A stretch of DNA of 64,000 bases. It comes from Sulfurovum sp. (lineage in GTDB: Bacteria > Campylobacterota > Campylobacteria > Campylobacterales > Sulfurovaceae). Under the pieces are notes generated by a model. The model was not told the DNA's origin. It did no database searches and saw nothing but the letters and a program-made list of their open reading frames with translations. Both the position numbers and the translations under genes were made by a program. This document shows positions 45,991 to 54,355 of the stretch, piece after piece (position 1 is the stretch's first letter; each line of letters opens with the position of its first letter). The stretch covers positions 1 through 64,000 of the forward strand of contig JAMOTA010000050.1 of the NCBI GenBank assembly GCA_027068435.1. The letters run 5' to 3'.

Positions 45991-46188
45991 ATGGAACAAA
46001 AAGCATTTAAAATAAACTTTGAAGATAAAGAGTGAACAGAAAATGAAGAAGTTATAATGGCAACTTCAAGAGAACATGCAGAAACAATACTATCATCAGA
46101 TTATAATATGATAAAAATTATAAAATTCATTGATTTACCAACTAAGTCAGAGATGCTTCATGCAATAGATAATCCAATAAAAGTATAG
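45991..46188 (+). pseudogene. Small ORF interrupted by an in-frame TGA
   Basis: From ATG 45991 the frame reads MEQKAFKINFEDKE, meets TGA at 46033-46035, then continues without other stops (TENEEVIMATSREHAETIL...) to TAG at 46186-46188. An AAGGA ribosome-binding site stands 8 nt before the ATG. The simplest reading is a nonsense mutation, perhaps from a Trp TGG codon. Translation might also restart at the internal ATG at 46057. Family unknown. Confidence 0.5.
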
Positions 46189-46458
46189 TTTATATATTGT
46201 AAAGATATTTTAACTCAAATACAAGCAAGTTTCTCATTCCAAGTTCTACTTAGGAATGCCTATATCAAAACTTCATAATTGATACAACAAAACAATCGTG
46301 TAGGTTCGATTTTATCGAATGTGTTATTAGAATCTATTTGCTTTTGACGTTCGATGAAATCGAACCTACTTGGCTATCTTCAAGCATTATTCAAACGCTA
46401 TCACATTCAAAAAATTATTTATGATATAATATATTAATATGCAAAAAAAGGAGTTTCA
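46189..46458. other. Non-coding stretch with the MITE-like inverted repeat
   Basis: This spacer between the interrupted ORF and the antitoxin gene contains the inverted repeat at 46300-46369. No ORF of note is seen. The antitoxin promoter should lie in the AT-rich part near 46420-46450, where TATAAT-like sequence (ATGATATAATAT) occurs. Confidence 0.4.
46300..46369. repeat. 20-bp inverted repeat, MITE/REP-like
   Basis: GTAGGTTCGATTTTATCGAA (46300-46319) pairs with 46350-46369 with a single mismatch (G-U in RNA) and a 30-nt centre. The G/C-containing arms stand out in AT-rich spacer, and each arm contains a nested TTCGAT..ATCGAA palindrome. It may be a dispersed repeat. Copy number elsewhere cannot be seen from this window. 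Confidence 0.65.
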
Positions 46459-46677
46459 ATGCAAACAGTTACTTTAAAAATTGAAGATAGTGTTAGTGAT
46501 AAATTTTTATGGCTACTTAACCATTTTAATCAAAAAGAAATTGAAATTTTAGAGAAAACAACATATCTAAGTGACGATGAATACATTAAAAGTATTCAAG
46601 GTATGGAACAAAGTATCATACAAGCTTCAGATGAACCAGTAAAAAATTATGTATCAAGAGATGAACTTGATTGGTAA
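46459..46677 (+). CDS. Antitoxin of a YoeB-type toxin-antitoxin pair
   Basis: 72 residues. The N-terminal strand VTLKIEDSVSDKFLWLLNHF looks like the DNA-binding part of a small antitoxin, and the acidic C-terminus (SDEPVKNYVSRDELDW) is typical of a toxin-binding tail. A strong AAGGAG ribosome-binding site lies upstream. It precedes the toxin gene by 5 nt, antitoxin first, the standard order. The exact antitoxin family (Phd/YefM or other) is uncertain. Confidence 0.7.
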   Translation: MQTVTLKIEDSVSDKFLWLLNHFNQKEIEILEKTTYLSDDEYIKSIQGMEQSIIQASDEPVKNYVSRDELDW

Positions 46678-46682
46678 TATAA

Positions 46683-46943
46683 ATGTATAAATTAATATTT
46701 TCTCCACAAGCAAAAAAAGATGCTAAAAATATATCTTCAAGTGGATTAAAAAATAAGGTTAATGAGCTTTTAGATTTAATTGAAAAAGAACCTTTACTAT
46801 ATCCACCAAAATTTGAATATTTATCAGGAGTTCTCAAAGGTAAAATTTCAAGAAGAATAAATAAACAACATAAATTAATTTACGAAATATTTGAAGAAGA
46901 AAAACTAATTAAAATTTATAGAATGTGGACACACTATCAATAG
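46683..46943 (+). CDS. Txe/YoeB-family mRNA-cleaving toxin
   Basis: 86 residues. Matches the YoeB/Txe pattern: YKLIFSPQAKKDAKNI, YPPKFEYLSGVLKGKISRRI with the catalytic-type Arg-Arg, then NKQHKLIYEI and the C-terminal RMWTHYQ with the His-Tyr pair. YoeB toxins cleave mRNA in the ribosome A site. Its partner is the gene just upstream. The pair sits in an accessory-looking strip next to an inverted repeat and an interrupted ORF. Confidence 0.88.
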   Translation: MYKLIFSPQAKKDAKNISSSGLKNKVNELLDLIEKEPLLYPPKFEYLSGVLKGKISRRINKQHKLIYEIFEEEKLIKIYRMWTHYQ

Positions 46944-46993
46944 TATAAAATCTACATTACTAAAATAATAAATGTTAAAAAGACAAACCTTAC

Positions 46994-47578
46994 CTACCTA
47001 CTCACCCATACAACTAACGCTTTGTTAAGTCTTGCTAATGCTTTTGTGGAGGCTTCTACGTAGCCTTTGGCATCGGTTGTTGTAGTTAGCTCTTTGTAGC
47101 TAAATCTTTTGCTCTTTATGAGTCTTCCTGTATCTGTGTTAATGAGTGAGAACTGAATGGAGACTATGGCATAGGAGTCTGTTCCTCTAACATGGTGAGA
47201 GAAGTCAAATATAGTACTCTCTAACCTGTAGTCTTCTGTTGCTGTTGATGCGTAAGGTAAAACTGTACGAAACACTTTACTTTGCGTTAAGGTACTTATA
47301 AACGTACCTTGAAGAAGTTTGGCTAAGTTATTTGACCACTGTGAGTTTAAGTAAACACCTTGTTCATTAAGGCTGTAGGAGTAGTACATTTTTGTACTTA
47401 TTTTCTCTTTTAGTGTTTGAGGAAATGAGACTTTTATTGTTTTCGCTCCATATCTAGTAGCGGTAACTTTAGAGACGGGAGGTACATTTAACATATATGT
47501 TTTAAGTGCCACCTCTTTACTACTACACCCTAAGATAAATACTGCTATAGCGACTGCCATGACTACTGTTTTTTTCAT
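46994..47578 (-). CDS. ABC-type transport auxiliary lipoprotein (PqiC/YmbA-like)
   Basis: 194 residues with a lipoprotein signal (VVMAVAIAVFILGCSS, acylated Cys near 18). The PqiC-like core has a YMLNVPPV start and TLKEKISTKMYYSY. Such outer-membrane lipoproteins accompany Mla/Pqi-type lipid transporters and accept lipids from the MCE protein. It ends the mlaE-mlaF-mlaD operon, overlapping the MCE gene by 4 nt. Confidence 0.82.
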   Translation of the reverse strand: MKKTVVMAVAIAVFILGCSSKEVALKTYMLNVPPVSKVTATRYGAKTIKVSFPQTLKEKISTKMYYSYSLNEQGVYLNSQWSNNLAKLLQGTFISTLTQSKVFRTVLPYASTATEDYRLESTIFDFSHHVRGTDSYAIVSIQFSLINTDTGRLIKSKRFSYKELTTTTDAKGYVEASTKALARLNKALVVWVSR

Positions 47579-48507
47579 TCTCCTGGTCCTCTTCTGTGTT
47601 TTCTTGATTTAAATAATATATCACTAGGACTCTGCTCTAGTTCTCTACTTAAATCATTTATCTGTTGGGTTAAAATACCTATATCTACAATAGAAGGTTC
47701 AAAAATCTTTTTGAAATTGTAATCCCCTCTTTTTAAAGTTTTTTCAAATGTAAGTGTCATACGATTGATACTTTTACTAGTTTGCATCATTTTCTCTATA
47801 GTAGGAACTGTTACCTCTTTGATTTGAGCAAAATCTTTTTGCATCTGTCTAAAGTCTGTTGTTGCCTCTTTAAATTTACTCTTTATCTCTTTTGTGGAGC
47901 TTCTAAACTCTTTCATAGAGAGTAACAGTGCATCTTCTAACGCTTCGCCTTTAGCTGTTACTTTCTCTACATTAGTTAAAATTTTGCTAAAGGTTTCTAT
48001 ATTTTTATCTGAAAGTAAACTTTGTCCTTGTTCTAAAAGTTTATCTACTTTTTTACTTACTGTTTCAAACGAGTTACTTAATGTAGTTAAAAGAGAGGGC
48101 TTTGTTTGAATAACAGGCATAAAATTCTCTGTTGCCAATAAACTTTTAGCACTATTACTTCCCCCTGTTATTTCTATAGAGAGTAAACCTGTAACACCCA
48201 TCATCTGTGTGGTTGCATACATATCTTCTTTTATGGGGATAGAGGCTTTTATCTCTACAGTTATCTCAACTTGTTCAATATTTTTAGGGTCTATTTTTAT
48301 CATGACTACTCTACCTACATCGACACCATGAAGTTTTACATTTGAGTCTTTAACTAAACCAGAGACAGACTCTTTCATGTAGAGTCTGTATGTATGGTAG
48401 TCCTCTTTTAAAGAGTATTTAGCAAGCCAAAAACTAAACGAAACCATACCTATACCAAATAGCAATACAAATAATCCTACAATAGTGTAATTTACTTTAC
48501 TATACAT
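47575..48507 (-). CDS. mlaD: MCE/MlaD-family lipid-binding protein
   Basis: 310 residues. One N-terminal membrane helix (YTIVGLFVLLFGIGMVSFSFW) anchors an MCE domain (about 37-115, VSGLVKDSNVKLHGVDVGRV and ATTQMMGVTGLLSIEITG). A long helical, coiled-coil-prone tail (about 140-300) follows. The MCE hexamer forms a tunnel for phospholipids. It overlaps the ATPase gene by 8 nt and the lipoprotein gene by 4 nt, a tight operon. Confidence 0.9.
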   Translation of the reverse strand: MYSKVNYTIVGLFVLLFGIGMVSFSFWLAKYSLKEDYHTYRLYMKESVSGLVKDSNVKLHGVDVGRVVMIKIDPKNIEQVEITVEIKASIPIKEDMYATTQMMGVTGLLSIEITGGSNSAKSLLATENFMPVIQTKPSLLTTLSNSFETVSKKVDKLLEQGQSLLSDKNIETFSKILTNVEKVTAKGEALEDALLLSMKEFRSSTKEIKSKFKEATTDFRQMQKDFAQIKEVTVPTIEKMMQTSKSINRMTLTFEKTLKRGDYNFKKIFEPSIVDIGILTQQINDLSRELEQSPSDILFKSRKHRRGPGE

Positions 48508-49273
48508 TTTCTACCTTATCTTTATAACGCTCTTTTGTGTAGTCATTTTTAAAAAACTCTTCTACAAAAGGGTGTTGTGATTGTAGCACATTTTCTAATG
48601 TACCTTCAGCAACCACCTTCTTATCTGCCAAAACTGCCATTCTATCTACGATACTAAAAATACTATCTAAGTCATGAGTTATCATCACAACTGTAATACC
48701 TAGTAAATCACGTAACTCTACAATAAGCTTATCAAAATTTCTTGCACCTATAGGGTCTAACCCTGATGTAGGTTCATCTAAAAAAAGTAACTTAGGCTCC
48801 AGAGACAATGCCCTTGCAAGTGCGGCTCTCTTAACCATACCACCACTTAGTTCAGAAGGGTACAACGCTCCTACATGTGGATCAAGTCCTACAAGGTGTA
48901 TCTTAGACTCTACAAGCTTTTTTCTCATACTTTTAGAGACGTTTGTGTACTCTTTAAGCTGGACTTCTATATTTTCAGCAATAGTCAAAGAAGAGTACAG
49001 CGCTCCAAACTGAAAAAGTATACCCCAATCTCTACGTAACGCTTGTGCATCTTTAAAGCTTATGCCATTAAGCTTATAGTTTAAAATATCTATCTCTCCT
49101 GCATAAGGCTCGATAAGCATTATCATCTCTTTCATAAGAACTGATTTACCCGAACCACTCTCCCCTAATATAGCAAAAATTTCATTTTTATTAATATGTA
49201 AATTTACTCCATCATGAATGGTTCTTGTACCAAACTTTGTCACAATATCTTTTACGTTAATTAGTCTATTCAT
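48500..49273 (-). CDS. mlaF: ABC transporter ATPase, MlaF-like
   Basis: 257 residues. Walker A GESGSGKS, signature LSGGM in the SELSGGMVKRAALARAL block (M for Q is usual in this family) and Walker B LLFLDEPTSGLDP. It powers lipid transport with MlaE. The C-terminal acidic extension resembles MlaF regulatory tails. The start overlaps the mlaE stop by 4 nt. Confidence 0.92.
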   Translation of the reverse strand: MNRLINVKDIVTKFGTRTIHDGVNLHINKNEIFAILGESGSGKSVLMKEMIMLIEPYAGEIDILNYKLNGISFKDAQALRRDWGILFQFGALYSSLTIAENIEVQLKEYTNVSKSMRKKLVESKIHLVGLDPHVGALYPSELSGGMVKRAALARALSLEPKLLFLDEPTSGLDPIGARNFDKLIVELRDLLGITVVMITHDLDSIFSIVDRMAVLADKKVVAEGTLENVLQSQHPFVEEFFKNDYTKERYKDKVENV

Positions 49274-50373
49274 AGCCCAAGCTTTGTATAAATCACTGAA
49301 AAAAGTGCATCAAAAGCGATAACCATAAAAATAGAATTTACTACACTTTTAGTTGTGTTTTTTCCTATGCTTTCTGTGTTGTGAGAAACTTGAAGACCAT
49401 GGTAACAACCTACCGATGCAATAATAAAAGCAAAAACAGGTCCTTTTATCATACCAAGAATATAGTGTTTTACCTCTAATACTTCATAAAGGCGGTCTAT
49501 AAACTGTGCCATTGAAATACCAAGTTGCATACTTGAAGCAACCATCCCACCTAAAATACCCATAATATCTGAAAAGAAAATAAGTAAAGGGAGAGAAATC
49601 ATTAATGCAATAACACGAGGAAGTACAAGAAAACTAAAAGGATCAAAGCCCATGGTACGCATGGCTGCTATCTCTTCAGTGATTTTCATAGCACCTATCT
49701 CTGCAGTGTAAGCAGAGCCACTTCGTCCTGCTATAACAATAGCTGTAATCATAGGTCCTAACTCTCTAGTTATAGAGATAGCAACCGTATCTACTATAAA
49801 AATATCTGCACCAAACTTTGCTAATTGAACAGACCCTTGATAGGCGATAACCATACCTACAAGAAAAGAGGTTAAGCCTATAATAATTAGTGCATTAAAG
49901 CCTGATTGATGAATATGATATACCATCTCTTTGATTCTAATATTTTTAGTTTTGATAAGGGTAATAAAAAAGACATAAAATAGTTGCCCTAAAAAAGATA
50001 TGTACTCTTGCATCTGCATGAAGGTATCTACAACATCTTTACCAAGCTTCTCTAAAAAACGCTTTTTAGGTACTTCATAGGTATAACTATCCTCTTTTGT
50101 AAGTAGTTTAAACATCTCTAGTTGGTTATGTGAGTAACCGATAACTTTTACCTCTGTCTTTTCACGAAATATCTCTAGGTACTCTATAAAAAGTAGTACT
50201 CCTGAACTATCAAATTCACTAATATCTGATACATCCCAAAGTATATCTTGCTCATAAATGATTTGAGACAACTCTTCTCTAATATCATGTATAGTCTGAA
50301 GTGTCCACTCACCTTGAGAACAAAGAGTAATATTATGCTGATTTTTTTTATAAACTATAAACGATTTATTCAT
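49270..50373 (-). CDS. mlaE: ABC permease MlaE with N-terminal STAS domain
   Basis: 367 residues. The first 110 are a STAS domain (WDVSDISEFDSSGVLLFIEYLEIF-type, broken here to show the DSSG element), the rest an MlaE permease of about five membrane segments with GMVIAYQGSVQLAKFGAD and ELGPMITAIVIAGRSGSAYTAE. In E. coli the STAS partner MlaB is a separate gene, so this is a fused form. Works with MlaF and MlaD to move phospholipid between envelope membranes. Confidence 0.9.
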   Translation of the reverse strand: MNKSFIVYKKNQHNITLCSQGEWTLQTIHDIREELSQIIYEQDILWDVSDISEFDSSGVLLFIEYLEIFREKTEVKVIGYSHNQLEMFKLLTKEDSYTYEVPKKRFLEKLGKDVVDTFMQMQEYISFLGQLFYVFFITLIKTKNIRIKEMVYHIHQSGFNALIIIGLTSFLVGMVIAYQGSVQLAKFGADIFIVDTVAISITRELGPMITAIVIAGRSGSAYTAEIGAMKITEEIAAMRTMGFDPFSFLVLPRVIALMISLPLLIFFSDIMGILGGMVASSMQLGISMAQFIDRLYEVLEVKHYILGMIKGPVFAFIIASVGCYHGLQVSHNTESIGKNTTKSVVNSIFMVIAFDALFSVIYTKLGL

Positions 50374-50408
50374 AGATAGATTATAGGTAAAATTAGATTA
50401 ACTTTTGA

Positions 50409-50414
50409 TATAAT
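50409..50414 (+). promoter_or_regulatory. Extended -10 promoter of speA
   Basis: TATAAT preceded by TGA (TGnTATAAT) with an expected start about 50421 and an AAAGG ribosome-binding site before the speA ATG. No -35 box is visible. Confidence 0.55.
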
Positions 50415-50444
50415 CCACATAATTTCTCTAAAGGTGTAAAACGT

Positions 50445-52310
50445 ATGAAAAATTTTGGGTTAAATATCTGGGGTGATGAAAATTTCATTATAAAAAATGA
50501 TACGATTAATATCAATTATGCAACGCAACCTTCATTGCTTCAAATCACACAAGATATACGAGAAAAAGGGTACAAAGGTCCTCTTTTACTTCGTTTCCCT
50601 CATCTCATAAGAAAACAAATCTCTACACTCTTCAATACCTTTGATGAAGCTAAAAAAGAGTTTAACTATCAAGGTAACTTTCAAGCTGTCTTTCCACTTA
50701 AAGTCAACCAGTTTCCAAACTTTGTTCATGCACTGATAGATGTCTCTAAAAACTATAATTATGGCTTAGAAGCAGGAAGTAAAGCAGAACTTATTATTGC
50801 TATGAGCAAAACCCCTTTAGGTGCACCTATTACCGTCAACGGATTTAAAGATAAAGAGATGATTGCTCTATGTTTTATCGCTACGAAAATGGGACATAAC
50901 ATCACTGTTACCATCGAAGGTCTTGGAGAGCTTGAGACTATCATACAAGTCTATGCAGAGTTTAATAAACACTCACAAAAGGCTATCAGTCCTAAAATAG
51001 GTGTACGTATTCGTCTGCACAGTTCAGGCATAGGCATCTGGGCAAAAAGTGGTGGGTACAGCTCTAAGTTTGGTCTCTCTTCTACAGAGTTACTTGAAGC
51101 TTATGAGCTTTTAAAGAAACACAAACTTTTAGACTACTTTTGGATGATTCATTTTCATATTGGCTCACAGATGGGAAACATTGCTCCACTTAAAAAAGCT
51201 CTTAGAGAAGCGGGTAATATTTATGCAGAACTTAAAAAACGTGGTGCAGATACCTTAGGGGCTATCAATATAGGTGGAGGCTTAGCAGTAGAGTACAGCC
51301 AACACAGCCACAAGCAAGACCGTAATTACTCACTTAAAGAGTTTGCCAATGATGTTATCTATCTTATGCAAGATATTGCAAAACGAAAAGGTGTAGAAGA
51401 ACCAGATATTTTTACCGAATCAGGACGATATATCGCAGCATCACACTCTGTACTTGTTGCCCCTGTTCTTGAACTTTTTTCTCAAGAGTACCATGAAAAG
51501 GGGTTAAGACTTAAAGAGGTAAACCCTCCTTTAGTACAAGAGCTTTATGACCTTTTTAACTCCCTTACACGAGAACACGCTAGAGAGTACCTACATGATG
51601 CCCTTGACCACATGGAGAGTCTCCTTACACTATTTGATTTAGGATACATAGACCTTGAAGACCGTTCTAATACAGAGATATTGGTAAATCTTATTATTAA
51701 AAAATCCATTATTTTACTTAAAGATGAAGATGCAAATGAACTCAAAACACTTCAAGACCGTATTCAAGAGAAGTATTTAGTAAATTTTTCAGCTTTTCAG
51801 TCACTGCCTGACTTTTGGGGGTTAGCACAAAGCTTTCCTATCGTACCACTTGACCACCTTGACCTTAAACCTACTAATCCTGCAAGTATTTGGGATATTA
51901 CCTGTGACAGCGATGGAGAGATAGGCTTTAACCGTGAGTTTCCCCTCTACCTACATGACATAGACGTAAGTAAGGAAGAGTACTTCTTAGGCTTCTTTCT
52001 TACAGGTGCATACCAAGAAGTATTAGGGATGAAACATAATCTCTTTACACACCCTACAGAGTGTCTTGTAGAGTTTAATAAAGATGGCTCTTACTCCATA
52101 GAAAAACTCATTGAAGCACAAAGTCTCATGGATATTTTAGATGACTTAGACTATGATACAAATCTCATAGATAAAGCAATGAAAAAGCAAATAGAAGAGT
52201 CAAAGCAGATAAATATAGAAGAAAAAAGAGAACTTTTAGGAAAACTTTATCTATATTTAAGTGAAAATAGCTATCTTAAGACTATTCAAGCCCAAAATGA
52301 AAACCCATAA
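50445..52310 (+). CDS. speA: Biosynthetic arginine decarboxylase
   Basis: 621 residues, the SpeA size. The PLP lysine lies in VFPLKVNQF near residue 85, and the PLP-binding glycine-rich [13 protein letters not shown] and the catalytic-type [16 protein letters not shown] are in place, with a C-terminal decarboxylase domain ending in the conserved GAYQEVLG. It makes agmatine from arginine, the first step to putrescine. cysE follows, whose likely ribosome-binding site overlaps the speA stop codon. Confidence 0.95.
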   Translation: MKNFGLNIWGDENFIIKNDTININYATQPSLLQITQDIREKGYKGPLLLRFPHLIRKQISTLFNTFDEAKKEFNYQGNFQAVFPLKVNQFPNFVHALIDVSKNYNYGLEAGSKAELIIAMSKTPLGAPITVNGFKDKEMIALCFIATKMGHNITVTIEGLGELETIIQVYAEFNKHSQKAISPKIGVRIRLHSSGIGIWAKSGGYSSKFGLSSTELLEAYELLKKHKLLDYFWMIHFHIGSQMGNIAPLKKALREAGNIYAELKKRGADTLGAINIGGGLAVEYSQHSHKQDRNYSLKEFANDVIYLMQDIAKRKGVEEPDIFTESGRYIAASHSVLVAPVLELFSQEYHEKGLRLKEVNPPLVQELYDLFNSLTREHAREYLHDALDHMESLLTLFDLGYIDLEDRSNTEILVNLIIKKSIILLKDEDANELKTLQDRIQEKYLVNFSAFQSLPDFWGLAQSFPIVPLDHLDLKPTNPASIWDITCDSDGEIGFNREFPLYLHDIDVSKEEYFLGFFLTGAYQEVLGMKHNLFTHPTECLVEFNKDGSYSIEKLIEAQSLMDILDDLDYDTNLIDKAMKKQIEESKQINIEEKRELLGKLYLYLSENSYLKTIQAQNENP

Positions 52311-52323
52311 GGAAAAGACCATC

Positions 52324-53025
52324 GTGAACCCGTTTAGACTCATTAAAGAAGACTTTTATAATGTTAAAAAAAATGACCCTGCCCTACACTCTACTTTTGA
52401 ACTATTTTTTAACTACCCAGGGTTATGGGCACTCTTTTTTCATCGTATTGCTCATTGGTTCTATAATAAAGGCTTACGCTTTTTACCTCGTTTCATCTCT
52501 GCTATAGGATTATTTTTAACAACGATAGACATACACCCCGCTGCCACATTTGGACGTAGAGTATTTATTGACCATGGTGTAGGTGTAGTCATAGGTGAGA
52601 CTGCTATTATAGGTAACGATGTTATTATCTATCAGCAAGTTACATTAGGTGGAGTAAGTACAGACAAAGGAAAACGTCACCCTACACTTGAAGACAATGT
52701 AGTCATAGGAGCAGGGGCTAAAGTTTTAGGCAATATCATAATAGGTAAAAACTCAAAAGTAGGTGCAAACTCTGTTGTTGTTAAAGATGTTCCATCAGAC
52801 TCAACTGCCATAGGCATACCTGCTCGTGTACTCAAACGTGGATATGATAAAACTCCTCTAAGCCACAATAAAATTCCAGATGTCAATAAAGAGATTTTTG
52901 AGTACCTTCTTAAACGTATTGAAGTACTTGAAAATGCTCTTCCTGAGTCAAAACAAGAGTGCGTTAAAGAGAAAGACGATAAACTCGAATCACTTTATGA
53001 TAACTTTATCCATAGTATGGATTAG
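52324..53025 (+). CDS. cysE: Serine O-acetyltransferase (GTG start)
   Basis: 233 residues from the GTG at 52324. The N-terminal helical region ([15 protein letters not shown]) leads to a left-handed beta helix with the hexapeptide repeats [29 protein letters not shown]. It makes O-acetylserine for cysteine synthesis, with the C-terminal tail binding cysteine synthase. An in-frame ATG at 52297 or GTG at 52261 would extend it, but the AAGGA site overlapping the speA stop fits 52324 best. The family ends PAR here. Confidence 0.87.
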   Translation: MNPFRLIKEDFYNVKKNDPALHSTFELFFNYPGLWALFFHRIAHWFYNKGLRFLPRFISAIGLFLTTIDIHPAATFGRRVFIDHGVGVVIGETAIIGNDVIIYQQVTLGGVSTDKGKRHPTLEDNVVIGAGAKVLGNIIIGKNSKVGANSVVVKDVPSDSTAIGIPARVLKRGYDKTPLSHNKIPDVNKEIFEYLLKRIEVLENALPESKQECVKEKDDKLESLYDNFIHSMD

Positions 53026-53030
53026 GTGTT

Positions 53031-53055
53031 AAAGTATGTCAATTTGACATACTTT
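53031..53055 (+). promoter_or_regulatory. 25-bp palindromic operator before dinB
   Basis: AAAGTATGTCAA and TTGACATACTTT (12-bp perfect arms, one central base) lie 5 nt after the cysE stop. A near-identical copy stands before mltG at the same distance from the -10 box. The left arm extends to GTGTT with a small bulge. It looks like a dimeric-regulator site. Confidence 0.65.
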
Positions 53056-53078
53056 TAAACACTATTGCACTACTTAGC

Positions 53079-53084
53079 TATACT
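53079..53084 (+). promoter_or_regulatory. -10 box of dinB
   Basis: TATACT ends 5 nt before the ATG at 53090, with AGC in front like mltG's TGC. Transcription would begin on or next to the start codon, giving a leaderless mRNA. No Shine-Dalgarno sequence is seen. Confidence 0.5.
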
Positions 53085-53089
53085 TCCTT

Positions 53090-54355
53090 ATGATTTTACA
53101 CTTAGACTTAGACTGCTTTTTTGCAGCAGCACATAGAATAGACCATCCTCATTTAAATAATATTCCCATAGCAGTAGGGGGAAGAAGTAACCTAAGTATT
53201 TTTGATAGAAAAAAAGAGACACGGCATCTTAGTACTATAGAGGGAGCTTTTACTAGCTCCATACTTAGTAGTAATGGTAACAAAACTTTCAAGGAGTACT
53301 TTGTTGACCCAGATGGTAAGATACGAGGTATCATCACTACGTCCTCTTATGAAGCACGAGCTTTTGGTGTAAAAACTGCCATGCCTGTTGCAGAAGCCTT
53401 ACGCTACTGTCCTCAGCTTACAGTACTTCCTCCAAACTACCCACTCTACCATGAACTTTCACATAAACTCAAAATACTCCTTGAAAAAGCAACACCCTCT
53501 ATTGAGCAGTTTAGTATAGATGAATTCTTTGCTGATGTCACAGGTTGGGTAAAAGATGAAGATATCGTAAATTTTGCTACACAACTTAAAGAGCAGATAC
53601 TTCAGGAGCTTGGTTTACCCATCTCTATAGGTATTGCTAAAACTAAATGGATAGCAAAACTATGTACCAATGCCGCCAAACCAAATGGTGTAAAATGCAT
53701 ACACCCACATGAAATTAAGCACTTTATAAAGACGATACCCATCGCAGATTTTCCAGGTATTGGTAAGGGGTATCAGGAGAGATTGACAAAAAGAGGTATA
53801 ACTACACTAGGTGATATACAAAAACAGAAAGCACTCTTTTATACATGGGGTAAATTTGGGATACAACTCTACCAGCGTATTTGTGGTACAGACAATGAAC
53901 AGATATCACTAAGAGCATCGAAGAAGTCTATGGGTTTAGGAAGAACATTTGACCCAGAGTATAGTAGAGATGAAATAAAACGAAGGCTTATTATACTCTG
54001 TAGGCATCTCTCTTTTTTAGCATATAAAGGACAACATAACCCTTTAACATATGCCTTAAAAATCAAATATCAGTATGGTTCTACAGAAAAAATGTATATC
54101 AATACCAACAGACTTTTTAGTGAACAGCAGTTTAAAGAGGAGGTGGTAAAAATGTTTTACAACATCGATAGCCACCCCTCTCATGCACTTGTTCAAGTCA
54201 ATATCACTCTTTCTAACTTTGAAGAGAGCAAAACCATTACTATGGATTTGTTACACTACGAGGAGGACAAAAAAAGATCAAAACTCACAGCTTCTATGCA
54301 GAAGCTAAGAGATAAATTTGGTATAGACATCATAAAAAGTGCTAGTGAGCTTTAA
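53090..54355 (+). CDS. dinB: Y-family DNA polymerase IV (DinB)
   Basis: 421 residues. Catalytic Asp in HLDLDCFFA and the Asp-Glu pair in SIDEFFADV. The IAVGGRS[21 protein letters not shown] segment has about 45 extra residues, a loop seen in Campylobacterota DinB. The little-finger domain is present and the end lacks a canonical beta-clamp-binding QxxLF I can point to. It copies damaged DNA, with low fidelity. The stop overlaps the clpB stop (4 nt). A palindrome and a near-zero leader precede it. Confidence 0.9.
   Translation: MILHLDLDCFFAAAHRIDHPHLNNIPIAVGGRSNLSIFDRKKETRHLSTIEGAFTSSILSSNGNKTFKEYFVDPDGKIRGIITTSSYEARAFGVKTAMPVAEALRYCPQLTVLPPNYPLYHELSHKLKILLEKATPSIEQFSIDEFFADVTGWVKDEDIVNFATQLKEQILQELGLPISIGIAKTKWIAKLCTNAAKPNGVKCIHPHEIKHFIKTIPIADFPGIGKGYQERLTKRGITTLGDIQKQKALFYTWGKFGIQLYQRICGTDNEQISLRASKKSMGLGRTFDPEYSRDEIKRRLIILCRHLSFLAYKGQHNPLTYALKIKYQYGSTEKMYINTNRLFSEQQFKEEVVKMFYNIDSHPSHALVQVNITLSNFEESKTITMDLLHYEEDKKRSKLTASMQKLRDKFGIDIIKSASEL

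Noticed and set aside
46033-46070. TGA at 46033 as selenocysteine codon with a SECIS-like hairpin (GAAGTT/AACTTC at 46048-46067)
   Set aside because: A 6-bp stem lies downstream of TGA, but the loop lacks the conserved GU and bulged U, the protein does not resemble any selenoprotein, and simple mutation is more likely. TGA also ends other genes here, so it is not recoded genome-wide.
53044-53084. TTGACA and TATACT as -35/-10 pair of dinB
   Set aside because: The spacing is 29 bp, far from the required 16-18, and TTGACA is part of a palindrome. I treat it as an operator instead.
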